From assembly GCA_023213395.1 (NCBI GenBank), contig CM041465.1, positions 205,103,741 through 205,167,740 of the forward strand: a stretch of 64,000 nucleotides of DNA. Reading direction: 5' to 3'. Positions 10,740 to 21,090 of the stretch are shown here, piece after piece. Positions within the stretch are counted from its first letter, which is position 1. Every line of letters begins with the position of its first letter. A model generated the notes under the pieces. The model ran no database searches. It had not been told where the DNA came from and saw only the letters and a program-made list of their open reading frames with translations. Origin of the DNA: Cycas panzhihuaensis (taxonomy: Eukaryota; Cycadophyta). Position numbers and translations under genes: made by a program.

Positions 10740-11686
10740 TGATCCGTTTTCAGATCTTTAAGTTCATAATACTCTTCAAATACCTTGTTTTTCATGTTTA
10801 TGATCTTCATTTAGTAGAAAAATGCCTTAAGAAGCTTAAAAAATACAAAAAAAGGTGCAACTGCAACTACAACCAAGTGCAACCAACTGTAACTAAGTGC
10901 TACTAGGTGGTCTACAACTACAACTAAGTGCTACCAGGTGGTCTTCAAGTACAATGAAGTACAATCGACTAGTCTATAAGTGCAACAAATTACAACCACA
11001 CAGTTTGCAAGTGCAACAGTAAGAGAAATCAAGTGCAATTGTAGGTGCAACCACTGCGGACTGAGGTGTAACTTTGCGAAAATGGAAAACGAAAAAATTA
11101 AAAACGATAGCATTTTTAGCGAGGTCAACGAAGTCTGTTTCACACGAAATTTTAGGAGGATCTTTTCACACATGTCCTCTACATGATTAAAGAGAAAAAC
11201 CTCCTAATTAAATGGATTTAATCAAGATTTCTTTAACCGTTTTGAATCCATTGAAGAACCGAAAAATAGAAAACTCGTTACAGAATAAAAATGCATTATA
11301 GGATTTTATAATGGTAGTATCTTAGCATGAAGGACAGAGAGAGAGGGTGCCCACATCCATAGACGCAGTACGCAGGGAAAGATCCAAGGAAAGTTGTCTA
11401 GACGGCTCCAAAAATAGAAATTCTACGTAAGAGAGAAAAAAGAATGGAAGTGCAACAGAACAACACCCAAAATCTATTGTGGGGATCATGAAGGAGCCTA
11501 AGAAATTAAAGTTCTAGTCGAGGGAGGAAAATAGTAGTAGCAGCAGTCTAAGAAAGAGATGCCGACATGATTTCTTCACCAAGAAAAGAGATTTTTGGTT
11601 ATCGGCAACCAAAACTCTCTGCAAACTTCAAAGACAGTGGTTCCAAAGAATGTGCAGCAGCTCAAGAAGTGCCTAGCACTTAGTTC
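10740..11686 (+). repeat. Ty3-1 3' LTR, first part
   Basis: Matches 4964 to about 5930 of the 5' LTR. It breaks off in the middle of the sequence CACTTAGTTC exactly where copia-A begins and resumes at 25765. The last five bases (11682-11686, AGTTC) are one copy of the copia-A target duplication. Confidence 0.93.
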
Positions 11687-11879
11687 TATTAGAAAAGATC
11701 TTGTAATGCACATTTGTTAGCTTACAAGGTTTATATCTTTATAATGGTCAGTTTATATTATACTCATAAATTTATGAGTATTTAAGCTTTGTATTTTATA
11801 CTTTTTAATTAATTGAAGTAGAGGTATCTCACGATACTGTTTCGGTCCTGGAATTTCTGGTTGAGTTACAAATTCAACA
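11687..11879 (+). repeat. copia-A 5' LTR
   Basis: 193 bp, same length as the 3' copy. I count about 13 differences between them, all transitions. It contains a 22 bp perfect palindrome (11760-11781), followed directly by TATTTAAGC, a possible TATA-type core promoter. It ends ATTCAACA and is followed by the primer site. Confidence 0.94.
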
Positions 11880-11891
11880 TGGTATCAGAGT
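11880..11891 (+). other. copia-A primer-binding site (initiator Met tRNA)
   Basis: TGGTATCAGAGT directly abuts the LTR end; complementary to the 3' end of initiator Met tRNA except at the last base. Confidence 0.9.
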
Positions 11892-13233
11892 GAGGTTCAA
11901 AGAGTTCCATCATTGCAGTATTCAAAATCTGATTAAGGGAGACGTGATCCAAAGTTGTGAGATTGAGAGCCATTGATACTACCATTTCTTCTTCGCTTCT
12001 ACCCAAATAAAGGTACTTTATTATCCGTTAGTTCTTATTTTATTTTATTTTATTCCATATTTTAGTCCTGTGCTTGTCTTCTTATATGCTAAATGATTTA
12101 CAGTCTGTTAGTTGTCTGCTGTAATGATATTGAGCCATCCATTTATTTCTAGTCTACTTCATGACAATAATAATTTATCTGTTCTGTATTAAGTCACTGT
12201 TTTTGGCTGGATCTGCATAATTGCTTTTGCTCTCTTGCCTATTTATTAATCCATGCTCTTCACACCAGTCCTTTCACCATACGTCATTTGATTATTGTCT
12301 TAATTGCACCACTCTTTGCTCACTATCTCTGTGTCATGTTTTTCCCTCTCGTCTATGTGTGTTATTGCCATCTGCATTGTGTTTGGTTTCCTACCTACCA
12401 GCATGGATTTGCTCGTTACCATTTATATTCTGTTACATGATTTGTGCTGTTAATAATTAGTGCGTGATTGTCTTTCAACTACCTCATGCCGTGTAATTAC
12501 CTATGTGATGCATGTATAGCAACCACTGACTATTAAATCTGCTACTGTTTATTCACTAAAGTTGCCCGTATAGCTAATTACAACTGCTACGTGTAATCAT
12601 TTATTAACGTAATTGATGTTGGCGTAATACATTCAATTGGGTTGCCTCTCACCCTGCATTTACTCTGCCCTAATTCTATTGGCTGGGAAATTTTGTTGAC
12701 GATCATATTCATTAATCTATTACACTTCATTTGCATGGCCGTGAGATTTCGTCTGCGTAGCCATAAGTTTGATTAATTGCGTTGATCAATTTTAAACCAT
12801 TTTTAATTATTTTTTATTTAATTCAAGTCATTATATTTATATCCATCATTTCACTTTAGGTCATGTCTCATTTGATTAAGTATTAAACCATTTTCAATTA
12901 TTTTTTGATTTAATTTAAGTCATTATATTTATATTCATCATTTCACTTTAGGTCATGTCTCATTTGATTAAGTATTATTGTGAAGGGTATCGATAACTTG
13001 AGTTGTATCTTGCCTGTATCTTTTAAGCTTTGAAATCATTTGAATATTAATTCATGCTTGTATTTATTGGTATATGATTTGATTTATCTTGGCACCTGAA
13101 ATCTAATTTTGTCTTTATACCTTGCGTAATCTCAGATAAATTTTCTTTATAATATTCCTACCTTCTTCTTAGTGTCTTTTCCTCTTAGTAAACTATTATA
13201 AGCTAACTTTTAGGGTCTAGGAAGTAACAAACT
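11892..13233 (+). other. copia-A untranslated leader
   Basis: About 1.3 kb between primer site and gag ATG, pyrimidine-rich, with no coding motif. The open frame at 12221-12460 is cysteine-rich low-complexity translation without family resemblance and I do not call it. It contains a 91 bp tandem duplication at 12793-12975. Confidence 0.7.
12793..12975 (+). repeat. 91 bp tandem duplication in copia-A leader
   Basis: Two nearly identical copies of a unit starting TAAACCATTTT and ending GATTAAGTAT (12793-12883 and 12884-12975) differ at a few bases and one inserted G. It looks like a local slippage or recombination duplication. Confidence 0.9.
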
Positions 13234-14160
13234 ATGGCAGCATATCAGATTGGACAGTCTCTACTAAAGTTTAATGGATCTGATTATTTGCCTTAGTCAA
13301 GATAAATTCAAGTCATTTTACGATCAAAGGGCTTGTGGAACATTGTTGCTCACGGTTTTAATCTTCCTCAACCAACTTTACCTGATGGAAAATTAACATC
13401 TAATCAAGAGGTAGAAAAGGAATAATTATTAAGGAAGGATAGTGATGCACTCTTGATCATATATATGTTTATTGCTGAACAAATTTTTCCTTGAATATAT
13501 GGTGCCTCTACCTCCTATAAAGCTTGGAACATATTAAAAACTGGTTATGAAGGGGCCATACCTCAATGACTTTAGAATCTAAGATTAAACTATGAAAATT
13601 TAAGGATGATGCCTTCAGATTCGATTAATGAATTCATTACCAAAATGCAAGATCTAGTTAATCAAATGGTATATTTAGGAGAACAGATATCTGAACAGAA
13701 AATGGTCAAGAAAATATTGAGAAGTGTAAGTGAAATCAGTAAATTTGAAAATATTGTGACTACTATTAAAGTAACCAAGGACTTGTCTACCTTAAAGTTT
13801 GATCAATTATTGTCAATATTGCTCAACGTGGAAGAAAAATGTAAAAGCAAGGCTACAAATGAAGATTTAGATCAAGCTTTTGCCTTAACTTCTAACTTAA
13901 GGATGAATTGATCTCAAGAAACAAATGTACAACAAAATCCCCAGTTCTCAAGAGGAAGGTTAAGAGGATTCAATCAAGGAAGAGGATGGAATTCTGTAGG
14001 GCCAAGTTAAGGAAGAGGGTGGAACACTTCAGGATCAAGTTGGAATTCTTCACCCTTAGGTAGAGGTGCGTCTCAAGGAAGGGGCAGGGGTTATGGTCCT
14101 CAATGCTACCGATGTGGAAAATTTGGACATGTGGCTAGAAATTATTATTCTGTGAACACT
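13234..14160 (+). pseudogene. copia-A gag (UBN2-type) with altered zinc knuckle, broken
   Basis: The ATG at 13234 gives MAAYQIGQSLLKFNGSDYLP, the usual start of plant copia gag. There follow KGLWNIVAHGF, DSDALLIIYM, an open stretch 13606-13911 with INEFITKMQDLVNQMVYLG and KILRSVSEISKFENIV, and a glycine/arginine/serine-rich RNA-binding region. The knuckle CYRCGKFGHVARNY (about 14104) has Tyr where the last Cys is expected. About eight stops interrupt the region. A close relative is the gag of copia-C. Confidence 0.88.
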
Positions 14161-16222
14161 ATTATAGACACCCAAGATAATTCTCCTAAAGGTGAGAGTT
14201 TATTCTATACTAGTTTAATGGCAAATTCCTTGATAAATGATGAATGGTATATTGACTCTAGATGCTCAACATATATGACTTACAATACTGAATCTTTTTT
14301 GGAAATTGACAAGGATCAGAAAGGGAAAGTTATATTTGGAGATGACAATACCCAAGAAGTTCAAGGAAGAGGAATGGTCTCTATTAAAACGAATGACAGA
14401 GAAAACAAAGATATTCACAATGTTTCTTGGTTCGGGGTTAAAGAAAAAATCTGTTGTCGGTTGGGCAAATGATGGAATAAAGATCTGAGTTAGTTTTTGA
14501 TGATGGGGAATGCAAGATTTATGATAAGAAAAGAAATTCTTGTTTGGTTGCTAAAGGAAAAATGACTGAAGACAGATTGTTTAAATTAGCTCTATGTTCT
14601 CAAAATAGTGCTTTGAATGCATCGGTTAATGATGATAGTATTCTATGGCATCTTCATTATGGACACTTGAACTATGGAAACCTCATTAATTTGAGAAAGA
14701 AAGGCATGGTTAGTGGTCTCACTTTCATTCAAAGCAACAACGATGTTTGTAAATGATGTATTTTTGGAAAATATCATCGAAATACTTTTCTTGATTCTGG
14801 TTTTCAATCTCAAGCTCCATTGGAATTAGTTTATGTTGATTTATGTGGGCCCATGAAGAATGTGTCACATGGAAAAGTAAGATATTTCATGATTTTGGTT
14901 GATGATTTCACAAGAAAGATTTGGGTTTACTTTCTTAAAGAAAAATTAGAAACATTCTTAAAATTTGTAGAATTCAGAGCTATGGCTGAAAGACAAAGTG
15001 GATTCACAATAAAAATCCTTCGTTTAGATAATGGGGGAGAATTCATCTCCAATGACTTCAAGAATTTCTACAGCAAAGTCAGAATAAGAAGATAGTTTAC
15101 AACTCCTTATACTCCCCAGCAAAATGGTGTGGCTGAAAGGAAAATAAGGACGGTTACAGAAATGGCAAGAAGTATGCTAAAAGGTAAAAAATTAAATGAT
15201 TTTTTTTTGGGCAAAGCAATAAATATTGCTATATATTTACTAAATAGAAGTCCAACCAAGGCATTAAAGGATATGACTCCAGAAGAAGCATGGACAGGTA
15301 AGAGGCATGATGTAAGCAATTTAAGAGTGTTTAGTTGTATAGCTTATGCTCATATTCTTGATTAGAAAAGAACAAAATTGGAAAGCAAAAACGTTAAGTG
15401 TATATTTATAGGCTATTCAAGTGAGCAAAAGGCCTATAGACTTTATAATCCAATTACAAAGGTCTTCTTTGTAAGCAGAGATGTCATTTTTGATGAACAT
15501 AGTGAATATAAGAGTGAAGACAACAAAGGGAAAGAAATTTTGATTGAGGTTGGTACCTCAGAAAGGAAGACTGATATAATCTTGATTGCAGATTCAAGCT
15601 CAAACTAACAATAAGGATAGGATCCAAAATGGCTTACAAGAAGTCATAATCCTAAAAATATTTTAGATTGTGACTTTAACAAAAGATTCACGAGGTCACA
15701 AGCTAAAGTAAACTATGCTCTAATATCTCAAGTGATGCAAAAAGATGAACCTTAAACTTTTGAGAAAGCTACAAAAAGTAATGAGTGGACTCAAGCAATA
15801 GAAGCTGAAATCGATGCCATAAATTAAAACAAAATATGGGATGTGGTTGAATTACCACCAGGTAAGAATATCATTGGAACTAAATGGATATATAAGACTA
15901 AATACAAAGCGGATGACACCATTGACAAGTATAAGGCAAGACTGGTTGCAAAGGGCTATGCTTAACAAGAAGGTATTGATTATGAAGAAACTTTTGCTCT
16001 AGTTACTAAGATGACTACCATTAGGTGTATTTTATCTCTTACTGCTCATCTTGGTTGGAAGATCTATCAAATGGATGTAAAGTCAACCTTTCTCAATGAT
16101 TTTATTGATGAAGAAATTTATGTCTCTCAACCTCAAGGTTTTGAGGTTAAGGGACATGAACACTTGGTATGTAAACTCAAAAAGGCTTTATATGGACTAA
16201 AACAAGCACCAAGAGCTTGGTA
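14161..16222 (+). pseudogene. copia-A pol 5' part: protease, integrase, RT N-terminus, broken
   Basis: Protease site reads WYIDSRCSTYM, with Arg for the invariant Gly of D-S-G. The GAG-pre-integrase module follows (ILWHLHYGHLNYGNL, about 14640), then the integrase core with Asp in VYVDLCGPM, Asp in LRLDNGGEF and Glu in QNGVAERKIRT. RT begins near 15700 (WTQAIEAEIDAIN, GTKWIYKTKY, MDVKSTFLNDF) and breaks after LKQAPRAWY at 16222, exactly where copia-B enters with TGGTA duplicated (16218-16222). RT resumes at 24503. About eight nonsense codons are present; frame is otherwise largely retained. Confidence 0.93.
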
Positions 16223-16557
16223 TGTTGGGAATAATCCCAATGTTTGTGCACTAGAGCGCTCAGGGCCCCTCAAAGCCACCTTTGAGGGCCCATAGGGCAC
16301 CTTGAGCCGTTTAAAGCCGCCCGGACCGACCACTCACGTGAGGTACGTATTACCGTTATTTATTTTTTATATTTTTTCAAACTAACCTTAATTGTTGTGC
16401 AGCTAGGGTGATGGCGCCCGACGCCTCCCCGAATTCTCTATATAAGGGTTGGGAATACCTCCCTGGTGTTTATTAACACCGCCACTCTTTCGGAAATCGC
16501 CGTTGTACTCAAGATGAAAGTGTCGTGATGTCGTGCTCTGCTCCTCCGGCTCCATCA
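16223..16557 (+). repeat. copia-B 5' LTR
   Basis: 335 bp, begins TGTTGGGAATAATCCC and ends GGCTCCATCA. It contains a clear TATA box (CTATATAA at 16438-16445) and GGGCCC-rich inverted segments near 16262-16295. The 3' copy is 327 bp with several small indels. Confidence 0.94.
16438..16445 (+). promoter_or_regulatory. TATA box of copia-B 5' LTR
   Basis: CTATATAA followed by GGG in the LTR, about 120 bp before the LTR end. The same element is at 24378-24385 in the 3' LTR and a variant (CTATAAAAGA) at 61591 in the related solo LTR, so it is conserved across the family. Confidence 0.75.
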
Positions 16558-16559
16558 TT

Positions 16560-16572
16560 TGGTATCAGAGCC
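16560..16572 (+). other. copia-B primer-binding site (initiator Met tRNA)
   Basis: TGGTATCAGAGCC two bases after the LTR end. Confidence 0.9.
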
Positions 16573-19500
16573 ACGTTGTATATTTTCTATTTTTGGTTGC
16601 TCAAACGTCCGACGGAACATAGCTATATATCGCCGTTGAGATTACAGCGAGCTCACCGATCTCTTGGAGAAGACGGATCTGGATTCCATCCACTTTGTGG
16701 AGGAAGATCTCACTCGGAAGTTTGCTCTCCATCTGAAACCGTGTTCTTCATTTCCTTTTATTTTTCAAACATATAAATAAATATTGATATATGCCTTCTA
16801 TTTGGTTCAATATATATATGCCCAATAGATCTTGAGTGATCCTCTGTGTTAGCATAGCATTCCTCAACTCCCTCTGTTAATCATTTTGCAATTGGAATCT
16901 CAGTATATATCTCTGTTCTTGTGTACCTGCATTTATATATCTCTGTCCTCTTATCTCTGCCAACTCTATCTCCGTTTCTGTCTATCCTCTAGCCCCGTGA
17001 AGGCATATCTGCGCCCTGCACTCGCCTGAGCGTCTCCGTCTGCTATTAGATTTGATCTCCGTTTGACATGTACTGTATTGAGTCTGCATTTATTCTCCAA
17101 TCTTCAAATCCAATCGGCGTCTCCGTCATTGCATTTGATCTCCGTTTGGAATCCCGTATTTTTGCGTTACTTGCTACGTTTGATCGCCGGTCTGCGTTTG
17201 ATCTCTCCGTTTGGTCTGCATTTATTGCGCTGCGTCTACATTGACGCTATTGCATTTCGGCGCTACAGTTTTTTGATCTCCGTCATTGTGACGTGCCTCT
17301 GCGCGTGGTGTGGTGATCTCCTCGATATTTGACCCTCAGCTATCGTGCCTCTGTGTGCTCTGCGTCATTGCTGCGTCTCACGTCTCATTGATTGTCGCCC
17401 CCTGTGCATCGGCGCGCCGCGTCTGTCTTGGGCATCGGCGTCTATATCTCTGCCTTCGTCGCGTGGTGGCGCGCTGCGTCTGTCTTGGGCGTTTATATCT
17501 GCCGTCGGGCTGTTTTGCATTGAATCTGCTTTCGTCGCCATCGCTTTCTTGCGTTGCACTCCGCGCGTTTGCGTTGATACACAGTCCGTACGTTATTGTG
17601 TTTTGAATTCATCATAATCGCTCATTGTGATATTGATCGTGTTGTATATAGTCGCTTTATAGTTCGCCTCATTCATTAAATTGCCTCCGTATTGAGTTGC
17701 GTTATTATTGTATTTAAATCCTATACTGTTTGTGCCATTCATAATATTATTTATTCATTGTATGTTTCAAAATTCAGTTTAAAAGTTTTAAGTTGTGCTT
17801 TCTATTCCGACGAGTGAGTTCACCCTCCTAGCATCGGAGGTTTCTGTTTCCTGACTGGTCTTGGGTTCAATCCCAGCCCAGTTCAGCTTCAGACCGTTTT
17901 TTAAAGAAGTTTTTTCATTTTTTAAACCTTATTTTTTTTAAATTTTATTTTTCCATAGGGTTATTGGCGTTTTTTGGCCATAACTTCTATTTGGCTCATC
18001 GGTTTCAGACGAAACCTGCGCCATCAGATCAGAAATTTTTCGTAGATCGATTTCGACTGGTCATAAGACCAATTTGGTGCCCATTTGACCTCGTTTCACC
18101 CCTTTTAACATTGGACTTTCGAAATTTCAGCGTTTTTTGCATTCTTAATAAAATCGGTTTTTGAACTAGCTGCTATTTATTGTTGGTAAACTGTTTCGTA
18201 TCTGAATTTTTTCTATTATGATCTACGTCATATAGACTCTAATACCCATCTTTTACTTTAATTTTTGACTTCATTTTCACTAATATTTTAATCACTAAAA
18301 TAAGCAATTTAGTTGTTTTTGCCTGTTTCTTGAACATTCTCCATAAAGATACTTGTCACTTTTTTCACTATAACTTTTGCAATTTTTATCAGATTTCATT
18401 TCCGTCAGCTTCATTGGGAAGCTGACTCATTTCTCTTCACTGTGATATATTTTTTCATATGTTTTGACATATTTTGCTTATATTTCAAATCAGCTAAATT
18501 TGAGGTATTTTATTGGCCTAAATCTGCTCTTTTTTACACCTGTTTAATATATTCTTTCAAAATTTTCAATTGGCAGAATATTAATTACTTCATCAATAAT
18601 ATTTGATCATTTGTTCAGCTTTTCTAAGGATTAATTAGTACTTTTATACAATTTTTTGCCTACCACTCTGTTAGGCTCCATAAGGAGGTCCTTTCCTTTG
18701 GCTCATTCAAAACGTGACTTATTAGTATCCTTTTTTAAAACCGTCTATTTTATTGGATTCACATTTCAACAATCTACATATTGATAAAATTTTAAGCTAT
18801 TCTGACCTCATTCAATATCGTTTCAATCATTAAAGTTGAGTATATATATTCATCCTATGACTTGTCTTCTTTCAAAATTGTAAAGAAAATTCTAGTTCAT
18901 ATTTTCCTTGTTTACTCAAAGTTTTTTGCTTGATCTTTCTACAAGCACTTTACATTTTTTTGAACAAGTATTTATTTATAAGGCAATACATAAAAGTTGT
19001 TCTTAAAGAAGTTTTTTACATTGAAGATTTATTATTCATTTGAGAAATTGGCATCTGTTTGAAAACTATTTTCAAAAGTTTACTTTCTAAATCTTGCATA
19101 AGTGAAAAGTTTTGAGCATCATTACTTCCTTTTATTGTTTTACTTTAAAAGTGTATCAAAGTTCTTCTTCATTGTTGAAAAATATCATCCTCCTTGCACT
19201 TATAAAAGGAAAATTGCATTTCTTTTCAAAGGCATCTTATATTTGTTTGAAGGACATTATATTTTTTTGAAAAAGCAAAAGAGTTTTTTGTAAAAGTTTC
19301 ATTTCACCTTGCTTAGAGCATTTTTTACTCTTATCAAAAGAATTTTTCTTTTTTTAAGCAAGACCACATTGCTAAATAGATTAGTCTTCACATTAAATAA
19401 GATAAATCCCGAATTGAACCACACTTTTTCCACTTGCAAGGAGCAGTTAGGACCCACGAAGTTACCACCACACGCTAATCGGCCTACTCATATTGGATGA

Positions 19501-19979
19501 GGACAACCATTAGCTATCAGTGTATCTGGTGGCGGTGAGGTGCGAGAACCTTTTCCTTTTATGGTGTTTGGAGACCAAGGCTAGACACGAGAGGGTGAGT
19601 GCCTTTGGTTCGAGAACCTTCACCGCTAGATCTGTCGTTAGGCATAAATCCGGCGCAGGTGGACCAACAATTCAGGGGGGGGTCAAAACCTTCTTAGCGT
19701 ACGTCTTGAGGTATATAGAGCTGGCGCTCGATCAGGTATAAAGGGTCCCTGTTTTGCCATCTAGGCGGGCGCCATTGACGAATAACCGAAGGTTTCCCCA
19801 GAAGAAACATAAACTTAGAGCCTAGTAGCCTTTCTAGGTCCTAGTTCATTTGTTTAAACTTTGGAAAACCTTGGGATATATATTTGGAAATAATTTCTTT
19901 CATTTAAGTTCTTTCAATTTTTACATTCAAATATATTTTGCTATTGCATTCATCACATTTTATACAACCTTAATTTAAA
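16573..19979 (+). other. copia-B long untranslated leader
   Basis: 3.4 kb between primer site and gag ATG. 16980-17620 is unusually GC-rich for the window and repeats a GATCTCCGT-type word (about 17055, 17140, 17210, 17275). 17840-17890 contains a tRNA B-box-like word (GGTTCAATCCC). 17900-19430 is T-rich. 19430-19760 is GC-richer again with a run of G near 19675. Short open frames exist (for example 17310-17606, 17063-17332) but their translations look like low-complexity by-products. Function, if any, could be structural or packaging-related; that is inference. Confidence 0.7.
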
Positions 19980-21090
19980 ATGACGTCTAGTTTTGGGAAT
20001 ATGATTATTCCTAAGTTTGATGGAAATAATTTTCTTAACTGGAGTACGAGGATGAGGCCCATCCTCATAGCAAATGAAATGTGGGATATAGTGAGAGATG
20101 GTTACAATGACTTAGGATCAAATCCAACGATCTTGAAGAAGCTACATACAAAGAAAATATCAAAAAAGATAATGAAGCCTTAGCCCTTATCTTTTGCGCT
20201 TTGGAAGATCATGTTTTCCCATGCGTTAGTGAATCCATTAAGTCCAAAGAGACTTGGGATACTTTACAGCTTATATACGAAGGGGCCGCGTCCTCTAAAC
20301 TACAAAACTTAAGAAGTAAGTTTGAAAATTTACGTATGATGCCTCATGAATCAATAACTGAATTTATGACCAAGATTCAAGACATAGTTAACCAAATGAG
20401 GTCCCTTGGGGATACCTTAACCGAACAAAGAGTTGTTGAACGAATCCTTCGATGTGTAGGAGCCGTTAGACGCTTTGAGATGGTAGCTACAAGTATTAGT
20501 GTATCTAAAGACCTAAGTACCCTCAAAATAGAACAACTTACTGCTATGCTCATGTCCATAGAAGAGCAACAAGCTGCCAATGAAACTTTAGAACATGCAT
20601 TTGCTACAAAGGCCAACATTCAACCTAATCCTCAAGATGGCACTTCAAAACAAAACGAATCTCCTCTAAGGAGAAAAGATGAAAACCCTAGAAATGAACC
20701 TAGACAAAATCCTCCACGATACCAAGCTCCTCATAATAGACAAGGACGACTCCCACAACATGAAAATTCTCCAAGACATTCGAACACTCAAAGAAACCCT
20801 AACCAACGAAGACAAGTTGAAAATCATTCTTGTTGTCCACATTGTCATGGGAACCCACAACCTTCTAGAACACCTCAAAACTATCGTGACCAACCAAGAA
20901 ATAATCATACTCAATTCTATGAGGAAAGGGGGAGACCTCTCAACTTTGATCACTCTTCACCAAGGACTCAAAATCTTAGTTATGGAAAAAGAGATCAACT
21001 ATATTGCACTTATTGTCGTAGAAATGGTCACACTGAAGATAAGTGTTTTTCCAAACATGGACCACCCTCTAGAGGACATGTGTCAAATAC
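19980..21090 (+). pseudogene. copia-B gag with intact CCHC knuckle, one frameshift
   Basis: The ATG at 19980 starts MTSSFGNMIIPKFDGNNFLNW, a UBN2-type gag with NEMWDIVRDGY. A shift near 20180 moves to the frame open from 20201, which holds DHVFPCVSESIKSKETWDTL, LRMMPHESITEFMTKIQDIV and a long basic Gln/Arg/Pro-rich region. The knuckle is LYCTYCRRNGHTEDKCF (about 21000), a full CX2CX4HX4C. Gag coats the RNA. Apart from the single shift, about 300 residues remain open, so this gag is much better preserved than that of copia-A. Confidence 0.88.

Noticed and set aside
17310-17617. Overlapping open frames of 90-98 codons in the GC-rich leader block
   Set aside because: Three frames are open on both strands in the same place and the translations are Cys/Arg/Ser-rich low complexity; this is explained by base composition.
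17820-17895. tRNA gene or tRNA-derived SINE in the copia-B leader
   Set aside because: A B-box-like GGTTCAATCCC and a weak A-box-like TAGCATCGGAGG are present, but the T-arm does not pair well and no acceptor stem or anticodon arm can be drawn.
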